61,869 bases of DNA. Origin: Acidobacterium sp. (lineage in GTDB: Bacteria; Acidobacteriota; Terriglobia; Terriglobales; Acidobacteriaceae). Made by a program: the position numbers and the translations under genes. Each line of letters starts with the position of its first letter. Within the stretch, counting starts at the first letter, position 1. Of the stretch, positions 24,658 to 34,197 are shown piece after piece. The stretch spans positions 8,176-70,044 of the forward strand of contig PMUI01000045.1 in assembly GCA_003166955.1 (NCBI GenBank). Reading direction: 5' to 3'. The notes below the pieces were generated by a model that made no database searches, was not told where the DNA came from, and was given only the letters and a program-made list of their open reading frames with translations.

Positions 24658-27109
24658 TCACTCTTCCCGCAAAGCCACCATAGGATCCACCCGCGCCGAA
24701 CGCAGCGCCGGAATCCAGCTCGCGAAAACACCCACTCCAAAAAGCACCGCCGCCACCAGCACCGTACTGGCATAGTCCACTGCCCCAACCCCGTACAGAG
24801 TGCTGTGCATCAGCCGCCCCAGCACAAACACGCCCGCCAGGCCGATCGCCATACCCGGCACCGCCATCCGCATTCCGCCGCGAACAATCATCCCCACCAC
24901 CTCGTTTTTCTGCGCGCCCAGAGCCATCCGCAGCCCGATCTCATGCGTCCGCTGTGCCACCGCAAACGACATCACTCCATAAATCCCCAGCGCCGCCAGC
25001 AGCAGAGCCACACCCGCAAATCCTGCGAACAGCACCATGCCGAAGCGGTCGCCCGTCATCTGGTCGTCGACCACCTCCCGCATCGTCTGCACATGCATCA
25101 GCGCCACGTTCGGCGCCACCTGGGCCAGGGTCGAGCGAATGCTGCTCGTCACCGCGCCCGGGTCGACCGCCGTCCGCACCGCCAGACCCACAAACGGCCA
25201 CGGAATCTGCCCCAGGCTGACGAACATCTGCGGCTGTGCCGCCCCCGCCAGCTTCTCGTTGTTGTGAATGTCATGGAATACGCCGACGATCTGGAACGCA
25301 ACCGGCGAACCCAGCTTGTTCTGTCCCGGCTGCGGCATCCCCAGCATCAACCGCGTCGTCAGCGGGTCCGTGTGCTCCAGATACCGGCGGACAAAGCTCT
25401 CATTCACCACCACCGACATCGGGCTCCCCATCGTGTCCGAGTCGTTCAGGAAACGCCCCTTTACCAGGCGCACACCAAAGGTGTGGAAGAAGCCGGGCGT
25501 CAGCGCCTCCAGATCCGCCACAGGTTGCTGCTTCGGATCCACCGGCTGCCCCGCGATCGCGAACGGGAAACTGCCGGCACCCTGCAAAGGAATTCCCGTC
25601 GTGAGCGCCACGTCCACCACGCCCGGAACCCCGCGCAGTTTCTCCACCATCTGCCGTTCGTTGGCCAGGATCTGTTCCGGCGGCGGAAACGTCTGCTGTC
25701 CCTGGCGGGTTGTCGACTTGGGCTGCAAAAAGCCGATGAGCACGTGATCCGTCCTCACTCCCAGGTCGATCCGGCTTAGGTTCCAGAAACTGTGCAGCGC
25801 CAGCCCTGCCCCGGCCAACAGCGTAAGAGCCAGCGCAAATTCCACCGTCACCAGCACCGCCTGTGTCCCCGAGCGGTTGCGCCCGGAAATCGCCCGCGAA
25901 CCCCTGCTTCAGCGTCTCACTCAGGCTCACCTTCGCAGCCTGCAACGCTGGCGCGCACCCAAACAGCACCCCACCCATCAGCGTCACCCCGACCCCGAAG
26001 CACAGCACCGGCACGTTCAGCCCCACCACCGCCTCAGCCACCTGCTTTTCCAGCGGCAGGATGGCCATCGCCAGCTTCATGATGGCCCACCCCAGCGCCA
26101 CCCCGATCCCGCCGCCCACCACCGCCAGCGTCAGGCTCTCCGTCAGCAGTTGTGCAAATACCTGCCGCCGCGACGCGCCCATCGCCGACCGCAGCGCCAG
26201 CTCCTGTTGACGCGCTGAACCCCGCGCCAGCAGCAGATTCGCCACGTTGGCGCACGCGATCAGCAGCACCAGGCTCACCGCCGCCAACAGCAGCCACATA
26301 TTCCGCATCAGCTTCGGATCCAGCCAGTCGTTCTTCAGCTGCTCCACGCTCACCGACCACGACTTTGCGTCCTCGGGCCCGTTGCGCTTCGGAGCCAGCT
26401 GGCTGTCGATGGTCGCGACCTCCGCCTGCGCCTGCGCCAGCGTCACGCCCGGCTTCAGCCGCCCGAAAACGTTGCCGTATTCGTTGCTCGGCACCCCCGG
26501 CTTCGGGATGTACGGCACAATGAACTGCGTGCCCTCCACCTTGTCCATCGGACCCTCGGGCAGCACGCCTACCACCGTGTACGCCTCATCGTCGATCAGG
26601 ATCGGCTTCCCGATGATCTGCGGATCCGAGTTGTAGCGTGTCATCCACAGCCGGTGCGTGATGATCGCCAGGTGATCCTTCCCCGGCGTTCCCTCATCCG
26701 GTAGAAAATCCCGGCCCATCGCCATCGGCAGGCCGAAATCCTTCGTGTAGAACCCCGGCGTCGTCAGCAGCCCGCTCGTTTCATCCTGCGAGTGATCCGC
26801 GTTGGTCAGGTGCTTCGCGTTCCACGACTGAAAATCCAGCTTCTGGAACGATTGGCTCCGCGCCGCCCACTCGGCGAAGTCCGCGGCGCCGGTGCCGTTG
26901 CGCTCGCCTTTGTAGTGCGACCACACCACCGCCAGCTGCTTCGCGTTGGGATACGGAAGCGGGGCCAGGAACGTCGCCCAGATGATCGAGAAAATCGCCA
27001 CGTTCGGCCCGATCCCCAGCGCCAGCGCCAGAATCGCAACCGCTGTGAATCCCTTGTTGCGAGCCAGCATCCGCAACCCAAACCGCACATCCCGATTCCA
27101 GTTCGCCAT
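24658..27109 (-). pseudogene. ADOP-type ABC permease (FtsX/MacB-like), interrupted by a single frameshift
   Basis: Two overlapping frames form one duplicated orphan permease. The first part (start 27109) has the N-terminal motif RFGLRMLARNKGFTAVAILA, a MacB periplasmic core domain, and three membrane spans with LLARGSARQQELALRSAMGA. The second part, in the next phase, carries TVEFALALTLLAGAGLALHS, another periplasmic core and the final FtsX domain ending RSARVDPMVALREE. The phase changes near 25882-25884 at a GGG run (minus strand). Removing one G restores a continuous 816-residue protein, the normal size, because the total of 2452 bases is one more than a multiple of three. It may be a sequencing error, a recent mutation or, less likely, recoding. 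No ATPase gene is adjacent, as expected for ADOP permeases. Confidence 0.85.
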
Positions 27110-27461
27110 GATCGTCCCCGTTCATCCAGCATTACGCGCAAAAACCCGGCGAGGTTCAACGCTTCTCCCCAGCCTCGCTCATGTGCGAATAAGGAAGTAG
27201 CGTAGACCAGTTGCAATTGCCGAACCGGATTCCGGATTGAAAAACAGAATGGAAGAAAAGGGGTTAAGCCCCGGCGCATTCCGGACCAAAAGACTCCCGT
27301 TGTCCGAATCCACCGCCACCCGTTCAAATCCGGACAGCCCCGGCAGGCCGCGTCCTTGGCCAACAACCACGACTGAGGCACCTTTGATTAGGTCGCTGTT
27401 TTGAAAGGGCACGACCTAAACGACCATCGCGGGGCTTCGTCTCGATGGCCGACCGCCTTTG
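27110..27461. other. 352-base intergenic region
   Basis: No credible gene. It contains an isolated half-site TTTTGAAAGGGCACG (about 27399-27413) of the repeat family described elsewhere, followed by an imperfect CGACC/GGCCG palindrome. The permease promoter should lie at its left end on the minus strand. Confidence 0.5.
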
Positions 27462-28097
27462 CTAACGCCGAATTCTCGCCTCCTCGATTCTCCTGCACTC
27501 CGCCTCTCTCTCTGGGGTGAACTTCCTGTGATCGGCCACGCTCTCGATTTCCGATACCCCCCAGATTCTTCCAGCAAGTTCATCCAAGAGTGGCGGCGGA
27601 TTCCCATTGAGATTCCATACGGTTGCCAGCCTCCCATGCAGATTCAATGTCACCTCTTCGATTCCCCCGTCCATGACTCCGGGCGACGAATATCGAGCGC
27701 ATAGTCTGCAGAATCCCCCGTCTCTCGCCTTCGCGAGAAGGGCTTGGAAAGCAGACTGGGAGATGTGGTGCCTCTTCTCTGAATCGTGGAGCGGGCAGCC
27801 GAATGTGTAACCACCGAGCGTTATTACGGTATCGCGTTCGACTAAGCCATCACCGCAGATGCGAACATGAACGGGTTCGAACAATCTCGGACCAATGGCG
27901 GTGGAGTTCAGTTCGATGTAGTCGGTGGGCAGAACACCCGAGCGATCTATTGGCCTCATCCACGCGATGATCGGGCATCCCGATTTAGGCATGAAACCTG
28001 CGTGATCGGCGATACTCCACAGGGCCACCACTAGGATGCCGATTGCTCCTAGGGCTATCAGCCCGATACGGCCTACGAGATTGCGCTGATTCGACAC
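27462..28097 (-). CDS. hypothetical membrane-anchored protein
   Basis: 211 residues from GTG 28097, with AGGA about 11 bases upstream. One N-terminal membrane span (about 10-30) is followed by an extracytoplasmic domain. That domain (IELNSTAIGPRLFEPVHVRI, CGDGLV, TLGGYTFGCPLHDS) loosely resembles DUF6438-type domains, in which a peptide begins with a CGDG turn and an ITLGG strand. Four cysteines may form disulfides. Family assignment is tentative. It is 124 bases downstream of the LolA-like gene on the same strand. Confidence 0.6.
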   Translation of the reverse strand: MSNQRNLVGRIGLIALGAIGILVVALWSIADHAGFMPKSGCPIIAWMRPIDRSGVLPTDYIELNSTAIGPRLFEPVHVRICGDGLVERDTVITLGGYTFGCPLHDSEKRHHISQSAFQALLAKARDGGFCRLCARYSSPGVMDGGIEEVTLNLHGRLATVWNLNGNPPPLLDELAGRIWGVSEIESVADHRKFTPEREAECRRIEEARIRR

Positions 28098-28221
28098 GCT
28101 GAAATCCTATCTCTGGCTCGGGTTGTTGCTTTGCGGCTTCACGATCGCCCATTGGAAGGTCTCGGCGGCAAGACTCCTAGGCTATTAGCACGCGGGTCGC
28201 TCATGGCCCTGAGAGCTTCCT

Positions 28222-28917
28222 CTACACCGGTGGCTCGCCCGTCACAATATGCACGCCCGCCGGCGCCACAAACACAAACGCGGTGTCCGGAGCAGGCACA
28301 TTCCCCGCCTCCCCGCTGAACTCAAATCGATTCGTCACCCCATCCGTCTCCTCAATCGTCATCGACTGAATCGTCCCATCCGCCGCCGCCGTAATCTTCA
28401 GCGACGAGACGCTCTGCTCTAGCCCCTTCGGCACCCCCGACAGCTCACACACCCCGCCCCCGCCGCACGTCACCGTGAGCCCCGTCAGCTCTTTCTCGAG
28501 CTCCGTGTGCCCCAGCAAAAACCGCAGCGGCGACCGCAGATCATCGAGCTTCTTCTGGTCCACCTTCTGCGCCTCGGTCGCCCCCGGCGAGTAGAAATAC
28601 CCATTCTTCCCATCCAGCACAAACAGCTTCCCGTCCGGATCGGTGTACGTCCACCGCATCTTCCCCGGCTTCTTCAGCAGCAACACGCCCGACTCTTTGC
28701 GGTTCATCCCCATACCCGTATAAGTCTGGACAAAATGCACCTCCAGCGACCGCAGCGCGTTGTAATGCCGATCCACCCGAGCCGCCACCTGAGCGGCATT
28801 CGCGGCACTCTGTGCAGGACCCGCGGCGCTCTGCGCCCGCACCCCACCCGCGGCACAAACCGCCAACCCCAACACAAGCAAAAACCGCCAGCGGATGATC
28901 TCCCACTGGCGGTCCAT
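28222..28917 (-). CDS. LolA-like outer-membrane lipoprotein carrier
   Basis: 231 residues from ATG 28917; GAGA lies 5 bases upstream, better than a TTG at 28938. A signal peptide (about 1-29, ending GGVRAQS) precedes a LolA fold: RVDRHYNALRSLEVHFVQTY, GVLLLKKPGKMRWTYTDPDG, KLFVLDGKNGYFYSP, and FLLGHTELEKE. The fold is an incomplete beta-barrel that carries lipoproteins across the periplasm. LolA sequences are divergent, so the fold is more certain than the precise function. Two cysteines near residue 165 bracket a Gly-rich turn. Confidence 0.82.
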   Translation of the reverse strand: MDRQWEIIRWRFLLVLGLAVCAAGGVRAQSAAGPAQSAANAAQVAARVDRHYNALRSLEVHFVQTYTGMGMNRKESGVLLLKKPGKMRWTYTDPDGKLFVLDGKNGYFYSPGATEAQKVDQKKLDDLRSPLRFLLGHTELEKELTGLTVTCGGGGVCELSGVPKGLEQSVSSLKITAAADGTIQSMTIEETDGVTNRFEFSGEAGNVPAPDTAFVFVAPAGVHIVTGEPPV

Positions 28918-28974
28918 GTTTCTCGCATTCGAAGTCAATCCGCGCTCACCTGCCTGATCCCTCTCTCGCCGCCG

Positions 28975-29065
28975 ATCTTCCCGCTAACCGCCTTTTCGCT
29001 AACCGCCTTATAGCTGACCGCTTCACCAGCTAACCGGACTTTAGCTGACCGCTTCATAGCTGTCT
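28975..29065. repeat. GCTAACCGC/GCTGACCGC interspersed short repeats
   Basis: At least five imperfect units of GCTAACCGCC or AGCTGACCGCTTC fill the gap between the LolA-like gene and the prepilin gene, ending at its stop. A related motif (CAGCGGCTATC) appears at about 29998-30035 beyond the prepilin gene. Confidence 0.7.
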
Positions 29066-29628
29066 CACTGAATCGCAACCGAACAGTTCGTCCCGCCCGC
29101 AGGATCCGACTTGATCTCCCCGCTCATGTCCAGACAGAACCCGCTGTGCCCCGTCTTGCCGATCGACTGCGGCACCGCCGTCACCTCGTAGCTCACAAAG
29201 TCGTCCTGCTGGGCGCCCGGAGCCTTCTGGCAGTTCACGATGGCGAAGCTGTACCCCGCCTTCTGCCCGCTGGTCAGATCCGACTGCAGCAACTCCGCTC
29301 CCTGCGGAGTCGGCGGCCCCGACGACGCACTCCCGCCCAGCGCCTGCAGCGAGCACGCAAACCCGTTCGCCGGAAAATTCGTCGCGTACTGAGTCTCCGC
29401 AATCTGGATCGCCCGCAGCGACTGCTTCGCCGACGTCTCATTCGCCGTCGCCTTCAGGTTCAGCATGTTCGGAATCGCAATCAGCATCAGGATCAGCATG
29501 ATCGAAATCACGATCAGCAGTTCCATCAGCGTGAAACCCGCGTCGTTCCGGCGCGTGCGCCGAAGCCAGGCAGCAGATGCGGCATTGCCTTCCCTAAGAC
29601 ATTCAGCGAAAAACTTCAGAGCCGTCAT
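29065..29628 (-). CDS. pilA: type IV prepilin (PilA/PilE-like)
   Basis: 187 residues from ATG 29628, with a GAGAGAAG Shine-Dalgarno about 8 bases before. The class IV prepilin motif AGFTLMELLIVIS begins at Gly31; Glu at +5 of the mature chain is present, followed by the hydrophobic helix to about residue 52 (LMLIAIPNMLNLKA). The leader of 31 residues is longer than usual. Cysteines near residues 105, 145, 175 and 182 could form the C-terminal disulfide loop. It would be the main substrate of the PilB/PilC/PilMNO machine encoded about 6 kb away, after cleavage by a prepilin peptidase not seen here. Confidence 0.9.
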   Translation of the reverse strand: MTALKFFAECLREGNAASAAWLRRTRRNDAGFTLMELLIVISIMLILMLIAIPNMLNLKATANETSAKQSLRAIQIAETQYATNFPANGFACSLQALGGSASSGPPTPQGAELLQSDLTSGQKAGYSFAIVNCQKAPGAQQDDFVSYEVTAVPQSIGKTGHSGFCLDMSGEIKSDPAGGTNCSVAIQ

Positions 29629-30060
29629 AACCAGTCTTCTCTCGTGGTCCGAGGCGCGCCCATCGTGCAAATACCCCGCATTCCGCGCTCCGGAACCGAT
29701 TTTAATCGTACTCCAAAACCAGCGCCCACTGCTCCCACCGAACCCGCCCCGGCACTCTCGCTTCAACGCCGGCCAGGGCCTCGCCCAACCAACACCGTCG
29801 AACTGCAACGATCCCGAATTCTCGCGCCACCCGACGAAATAGCGCGGTGCCCTACCGCTACCGAGCTCGCAACTCAACAAAGACGCACACCCATCGCTAC
29901 CGAGCCGCAACTCAACAGGACGCGCGTCCCAGCCCTTTTGCTCAAAACCCAGCCTCCGCCCCAGCCTGCGTGCGCTGAATGAGCGTCAGCGTCAGCTATC
30001 AGCGGCTATCGCTTTCGGACCAGCGGCTATCACTTTCGCCCCCCCCCACTCCGGCAACCC

Positions 30061-30205
30061 CGCAACCAGCGCAACGCTGTTAAGCCAGGTTCACCCCACA
30101 GCAAGAAGCATCGTCCCCTGCAACCCGAACATCAATGCAATTCGATTCCGGCTTCACGCCGAAGTACTGTCTGGCCCCATTTTGGGAAAAGACAGCCTTA
30201 ACTCC
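30061..30205. repeat. dispersed element A, copy 4
   Basis: Landmarks AAGCCAGGTTCACCCCACAG, CAAGAAGC, CATCAATGCAATTCGATTCC, GCCGAAGTACTGTCTG and CCATTTTGGGAAAAG. The other three copies read CCCCATAGC where this one reads CCCCACAGC. It is the only copy without a recognisable element B downstream. Confidence 0.78.
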
Positions 30206-30464
30206 GCCTATGTCATTTCTTCCGCAAACTGCTCAGTGGGGCCATACCAGCCTTCTCGCCGCCAGGACACAAAGGCCTGGATACCCGCCCCTTCCGACGA
30301 GGTGGGGCGATTTAGCTTCGTGACGAAAAAACCACCCGTCAACACCCCGGGCACAGCGTGGCGCGGGTTCAGCCCCGCCAAAGCTGGAAACCCGAACTTC
30401 CGTACCGTGCGACCCTCCGATTCTCCTTGATCCTGAATTCCCGCATTGCTAGCCTGAGAACGTA

Positions 30465-30504
30465 GGGGATTGTCTGCCTAAGCAGACAGTCCCCTTTCGC
30501 TTTT
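30465..30504 (+). terminator. strong hairpin with T-rich tail, orphan terminator-like
   Basis: A 13-bp stem, GGGGATTGTCTGC (30465-30477) with GCAGACAGTCCCC (30482-30494), has one G-U pair and loop CTAA, and is followed by TTTCGCTTTT. No plus-strand gene ends just upstream, so it is either a terminator of an unrecognised transcript, a bidirectional element or part of a repeat family. Confidence 0.6.
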
Positions 30505-30765
30505 CAGGGAAGCCAGCATCAATGAGATACGAGTTAACCAGCGCAAAATCAAACGCGTGCCGCCGAACAACCCCAAAAATGGTACTAAGTCAATGCGGCT
30601 CAGCCAGTTGAGATCTAAGCTGTCTCGAATGAATGAGTTATCTCATAAGCAAAACCTGTAACGCGAGCCGAATGAAGCACTTAGCCCAGATTGGCCGGAG
30701 GGGGTGCGGAGTCAGGAAACTTTCACGCGCTTCGGATCGATTAACCTTGTCAGAAAGGAGCAATC

Positions 30766-32349
30766 TTGAAAGTCGTCCTCGCCGAAAAGGTTTCCCCCGC
30801 CACGCTCGCCGTTTTTCAGTCCGAAGCCGGTTGGCAAATCCTCACCCACGACCAAATCAAGAATCTCCCCGAATCTCTCGCCGACGCCGACGCCCTTGTC
30901 GTCCGCTCCGCCGTCCAGGTCGACGATGCCCTTATGGCCGCCGCGCCCAACCTCCGCGTCATCGGCCGCGCCGGAGTCGGCGTCGACAATATCGATGCCG
31001 AAGCCGCCACCCGCCGCGGCATCGTCGTTATGAACACCCCGGGTGCCAACGCCATCGCCGTCGCCGAACTCGCCCTCGGCCTTATGATCGCCCTCGCCCG
31101 CCAGCTTCCCCGCGCCGACTCCACCATGCACGCCGGCAAATGGGAGAAAAAATCCCTCCAGGGCTCCGAACTCCGCGGCAAGAAACTCGGCATTCTCGGC
31201 CTCGGCCGCATCGGCCTCGAAGTCGCCCGCCGCGCCCGCCAGTTTGGCATGGAACTCCTCGGCCACGATCCCTTCGTCTCCGCCTCCATCGCCCGCGAAA
31301 ACACCATCCGCCTCGTCTCCGCCGAAGAACTTTTCGCCCTCTCCGACTTCATCACCCTCCATGTCGGCCTCACGCCGCAAACCGAAGGCATCGTCAACGC
31401 CGCCTCCATCGCCACCATGAAAAAAGGCGTGCGCATCATCAATTGCGCCCGCGGTGAGCTGGTCGTCGAAGCCGACCTCGCCGAAGCTCTCAAATCCGGC
31501 CACGTCGCCGGCGCCGCCCTCGACGTCTTCCACGAAGAACCGCCCAAAAACTCGCCCTTCGCCGCTCTCGACAACGTCATCCTCACGCCCCACATCGCCG
31601 GTTCCACTGCGGAAGCGCAGGAAGCCGTCGGCATCCAGATCGCTCTCCAGGTCCGCGAGTATCTCAAATCCGGCATCGCCCAAAACGCCGTCAATTCCCC
31701 GTCGTTAAGCCACGAGGAATACCAGGAGCTCGCGCCCTGGATGACCCTCGCCGAGCGCCTCGGCACCTTCCTCGCCCAGATCCCCCGCGGCAGCATCGAC
31801 AGCATCCAGATCGCCTACCACGGCCGCCTCGCCGAATCCAAAACCGAGCTCATCCGCAACTCCGCCATCGCCGGCGTCCTCGGTCACCTCGAGCAGGTCA
31901 ACCGCATCAACGCCGCCTCCGTCGCCGCCGAGCGCGGCATCCGCCTCCACGAAGAAAAAACCGAGGAGCCAGCGGGCGCAGCCGGCAGCGTTCTCCAGCT
32001 ATCGCTGCACACCAGCGAAACCAGCATCACCGCAAGCGGCGCTGTCCTCCACGGCGACGCGCCCCGCCTGCTGCACCTCGACGGCATCGACATCGAAGCG
32101 CCGCTCCAGGGCACCCTCATCACCATCCGCAACAAAGACGTCCCCGGTGTCATCGGCCGCATCGGAACCATCCTCGGCGAGCACAACGTCAACATCGCGA
32201 ACTTCGCCCTCGGCCGCTCCAATGGCCACGACGCCGCTCCAGCCTCAGCCATCGCGGTCGTGCAGGTCGACGGCATCGTCACCGACGCCGCTCTCCGCGA
32301 ACTCCGCGCCGTCCCCGCCATCACCGGCGTCCGACTCGTCACGCTGTAA
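30766..32349 (+). CDS. serA: D-3-phosphoglycerate dehydrogenase
   Basis: 527 residues, the long three-domain form. It oxidises 3-phosphoglycerate to 3-phosphohydroxypyruvate with NAD+, the first step of serine synthesis, in the cytosol. The NAD-binding motif is GLGRIG (residues 145-150). The catalytic Arg lies in NCARGELV, the Glu in DVFHEEPP, and the His in TPHIAGST. An intervening ASB-type domain follows. A C-terminal ACT domain (about 452-527, ITIRNKDVPGVIGRIGTILG) suggests serine feedback control. The start is TTG with AAAGGAG 5 bases upstream; no ATG fits. A hairpin terminator follows. No other serine genes are adjacent. Confidence 0.95.
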   Translation: MKVVLAEKVSPATLAVFQSEAGWQILTHDQIKNLPESLADADALVVRSAVQVDDALMAAAPNLRVIGRAGVGVDNIDAEAATRRGIVVMNTPGANAIAVAELALGLMIALARQLPRADSTMHAGKWEKKSLQGSELRGKKLGILGLGRIGLEVARRARQFGMELLGHDPFVSASIARENTIRLVSAEELFALSDFITLHVGLTPQTEGIVNAASIATMKKGVRIINCARGELVVEADLAEALKSGHVAGAALDVFHEEPPKNSPFAALDNVILTPHIAGSTAEAQEAVGIQIALQVREYLKSGIAQNAVNSPSLSHEEYQELAPWMTLAERLGTFLAQIPRGSIDSIQIAYHGRLAESKTELIRNSAIAGVLGHLEQVNRINAASVAAERGIRLHEEKTEEPAGAAGSVLQLSLHTSETSITASGAVLHGDAPRLLHLDGIDIEAPLQGTLITIRNKDVPGVIGRIGTILGEHNVNIANFALGRSNGHDAAPASAIAVVQVDGIVTDAALRELRAVPAITGVRLVTL

Positions 32350-32372
32350 GCACCGCGAAGAGCACATGCAGC

Positions 32373-32400
32373 GGGCCCTGGGCGGATGTCCAGGGCCCCT
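32373..32400 (+). terminator. hairpin terminator after serA
   Basis: GGGCCCTGG (32373-32381) pairs perfectly with CCAGGGCCC (32390-32398) around an 8-base loop, 23 bases after the stop. The T tract is weak (CTTCATTTG). Confidence 0.6.
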
Positions 32401-32511
32401 TCATTTGCGGAGAGCGTGAATGTTCCGGACTGGCGAGCATCCAGACATTACAAGGCACAAGCGCGTTTCAGAGGACTAATCCGGCAGAGCCGAACACCGC
32501 CTCAGCTGGCT

Positions 32512-32826
32512 TCACTTACTTTTCAGTCCATCGCGGTAGGCCATCGCTTCGAGTTCCACGCGAATGGCGTCGGCTACTGGGACGACGGGGCGAGCCTCGA
32601 ACGTGAAAGCAGGCAACATCGAACAGAACTTATGCACTTCGAGAGGGTCATCACATTCCATCAACATGTACCCACCCCAATCACCGACGCGGATGACGAA
32701 CGCGTGGATCTTGAAATTGGCTGGCGCCTTCCACGGGCTAAAGACCTCCAGGATTCGCTTCTGTGCATTTTCGTACTCGATTGGGGAGCCCTGCTGACGT
32801 TCATTCCAGGTGATCATGTATTGCAT
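32512..32826 (-). CDS. DUF3303 domain protein
   Basis: 104 residues with a strong AGGAGG 8 bases before the ATG. It is a compact ferredoxin-like dimeric barrel domain: MQYMITWNERQ start, a helix, FVIRVGDWGGYMLMECDDP and VEVHKF-like segments, and a late hydrophobic FTFEARPVVPV strand. DUF3303 proteins are small and uncharacterised, found across soil bacteria. It is convergent with serA and its terminator. Function unknown. Confidence 0.8.
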   Translation of the reverse strand: MQYMITWNERQQGSPIEYENAQKRILEVFSPWKAPANFKIHAFVIRVGDWGGYMLMECDDPLEVHKFCSMLPAFTFEARPVVPVADAIRVELEAMAYRDGLKSK

Positions 32827-32986
32827 TCAGTTAACCTCCTCTTTCACCCGGGCCCGAGTTGCAGACCTCGTGGTGGGCAAGGTATACGCCTGCACGCATA
32901 CACGCGTCGAGCGATACTACAAAAGAATCCCAGGGCATTTTGGTGGACGTGCTTCTCCTACCGGCTACCGGCTACAGGCTCCCTCT

Positions 32987-33712
32987 TTAATGCTTCACCC
33001 AACCATGCATCCCCGCCTCAAAACTCCGCCTGTCCAGCCGCGGCAGCTCCCGCGCCACCCGATGCGGAAACAGCGGATAATGCCGCGCTGCGATCAGCAG
33101 CTCCGGCACGCACCACACATCTTCTTCCGCCGTCATCCAGCCCTGGCTGTCCAGCCGCACGAGGTTTACCGGTCCCGCGTAAGCCCGCAGCGTCCGTTCC
33201 CCGCGCAGATTGTAGTAATGCTCAAAGTAGCTCAGCGCCAGCTCACGCAGCGTGCGGTAGACGGGCGCCCGAAACCGCAGCCCCGCAAAGTTCGACTTCG
33301 CAATCCCTCCCCACAGCCCGCGTTCCCGATAGAGCGCCACCACGTGGTCGTCATCGTGCACACCCTCAAGATCCATCAACAGCGGCGGGTGCCCATTGAC
33401 CCGCAACGCCGCCGCGGCTACCAGCGCCCCCTCCAGACAATGCCCTTTGCGCTCCCGCAGCACGCGTCGCGGAGACCACGCGGTGTTCGCATACTGATAC
33501 GTCAGCTCATCGATGAACCTCTGGATCCGCACCGGCGTCTTCAACCCGCGCAGCATACGCAGGTCTTCTGCCGACAACCCGAAGCACTCCTCTGCGCCCC
33601 AGCGAAACCCGTTCTTCGATACCTCTCCGCGCTTCAAACCCAATGTCGCAACTCCCTTTGAAATTGCGGCGATTATACCGAGTGAACACCGCAAACCGGA
33701 GAGCTGTCGCAC
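32987..33712 (-). CDS. transglutaminase-like cysteine-protease-fold protein
   Basis: 241 residues. The sequence RKGHCLEGALVAAAALRVNG (about 89-108) is the catalytic-cysteine helix of the transglutaminase/NlpC-like fold. A candidate His follows in DDDHVVALYRERGLWGG (about 120-136), and an Asn follows in the next strand. Acidobacterial proteins of this type are annotated only as transglutaminase-like. The start at 33712 is uncertain; the N-terminal 35 residues are poorly conserved in appearance and a later start is possible. It is divergent from the FmdB gene, with a short repeat between. Confidence 0.6.
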   Translation of the reverse strand: MRQLSGLRCSLGIIAAISKGVATLGLKRGEVSKNGFRWGAEECFGLSAEDLRMLRGLKTPVRIQRFIDELTYQYANTAWSPRRVLRERKGHCLEGALVAAAALRVNGHPPLLMDLEGVHDDDHVVALYRERGLWGGIAKSNFAGLRFRAPVYRTLRELALSYFEHYYNLRGERTLRAYAGPVNLVRLDSQGWMTAEEDVWCVPELLIAARHYPLFPHRVARELPRLDRRSFEAGMHGWVKH

Positions 33713-33742
33713 TCTGCGCTCGACGGCATCGCCCTTCCGGCC

Positions 33743-33780
33743 TCCGTGCTCTCTGTGTCCTCTGTGTCCTCTGTGGTGAA
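33743..33780. repeat. CTCTGTG-type intergenic repeat, copy 3
   Basis: CTCCGTGCTCTCTGTGTCCT, then CTGTGTCCTCTGTGGTGAAT, in the divergent region between the transglutaminase-like and FmdB genes. Confidence 0.8.
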
Positions 33781-33824
33781 TGAGCCGTTAAAATAGAAAG
33801 AGCATCAAAACCCCAGAGGAACAA

Positions 33825-34175
33825 GTGCCCCTTTACGAATACCGCTGCAAAAACTGCGGTCATCAGTTCGAGAAAATTCAGAGCTTCAGCGCCCCTGACG
33901 AAAAGGAATGCCCTGTCTGCCACGGCCCGGTCGAGCGCCTCATCTCCGCCTCTGCCGCCCACTTCAAAGGCTCCGGCTGGTACGCCACCGATTACGCCTC
34001 GAAATCGAAGCGGTCCGAGATGAAAGCCTCCGCCGACGGCGAAAGCAAATCCACCGACACAAAATCCGACACAAAATCCTCCGACTCAAAGTCCGCCGAC
34101 AAGCCCGCGTCCACTTCGTCTGACTCCGGCAGTTCCTCGTCGAGCACCACCTCATCGCCCGCAAAGAACGATTAG
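33825..34175 (+). CDS. FmdB-family zinc-ribbon protein
   Basis: 116 residues from GTG 33825, with AGAGGA 5 bases upstream. The FmdB zinc ribbon is at residues 1-45: PLYEYRCKNCGHQFE and CPVCHG give four ligand cysteines (C-x2-C ... C-x2-C). The rest is a low-complexity Ser/Lys/Asp/Thr tail from about residue 65. FmdB-like proteins are putative regulators of unknown target; the domain is widespread. Stand-alone gene. Confidence 0.88.
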   Translation: MPLYEYRCKNCGHQFEKIQSFSAPDEKECPVCHGPVERLISASAAHFKGSGWYATDYASKSKRSEMKASADGESKSTDTKSDTKSSDSKSADKPASTSSDSGSSSSSTTSSPAKND

Positions 34176-34197
34176 CACGCCCGCCGCTCTCCAAACT

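Larger units (their letters stand above)
29629..30765. other. 1.1-kb intergenic region with repeats and a hairpin
   Basis: No gene seen. It contains GGCTATC-type short repeats (about 29998-30035), element A copy 4, a strong hairpin (30465-30494) and the serA leader (30505-30760). The serA leader shows no riboswitch that I recognise. Confidence 0.55.

Noticed and set aside
25870-25895. Programmed frameshift in the ADOP permease
   Set aside because: No classic slippery sequence (A-AAA-AAG type) or strong downstream pseudoknot was recognised; error or recent mutation is simpler.
30505-30765. A riboswitch or leader peptide before serA
   Set aside because: No known riboswitch core or attenuator with codon runs was recognised; the AAAGGAG-TTG start needs no special leader.
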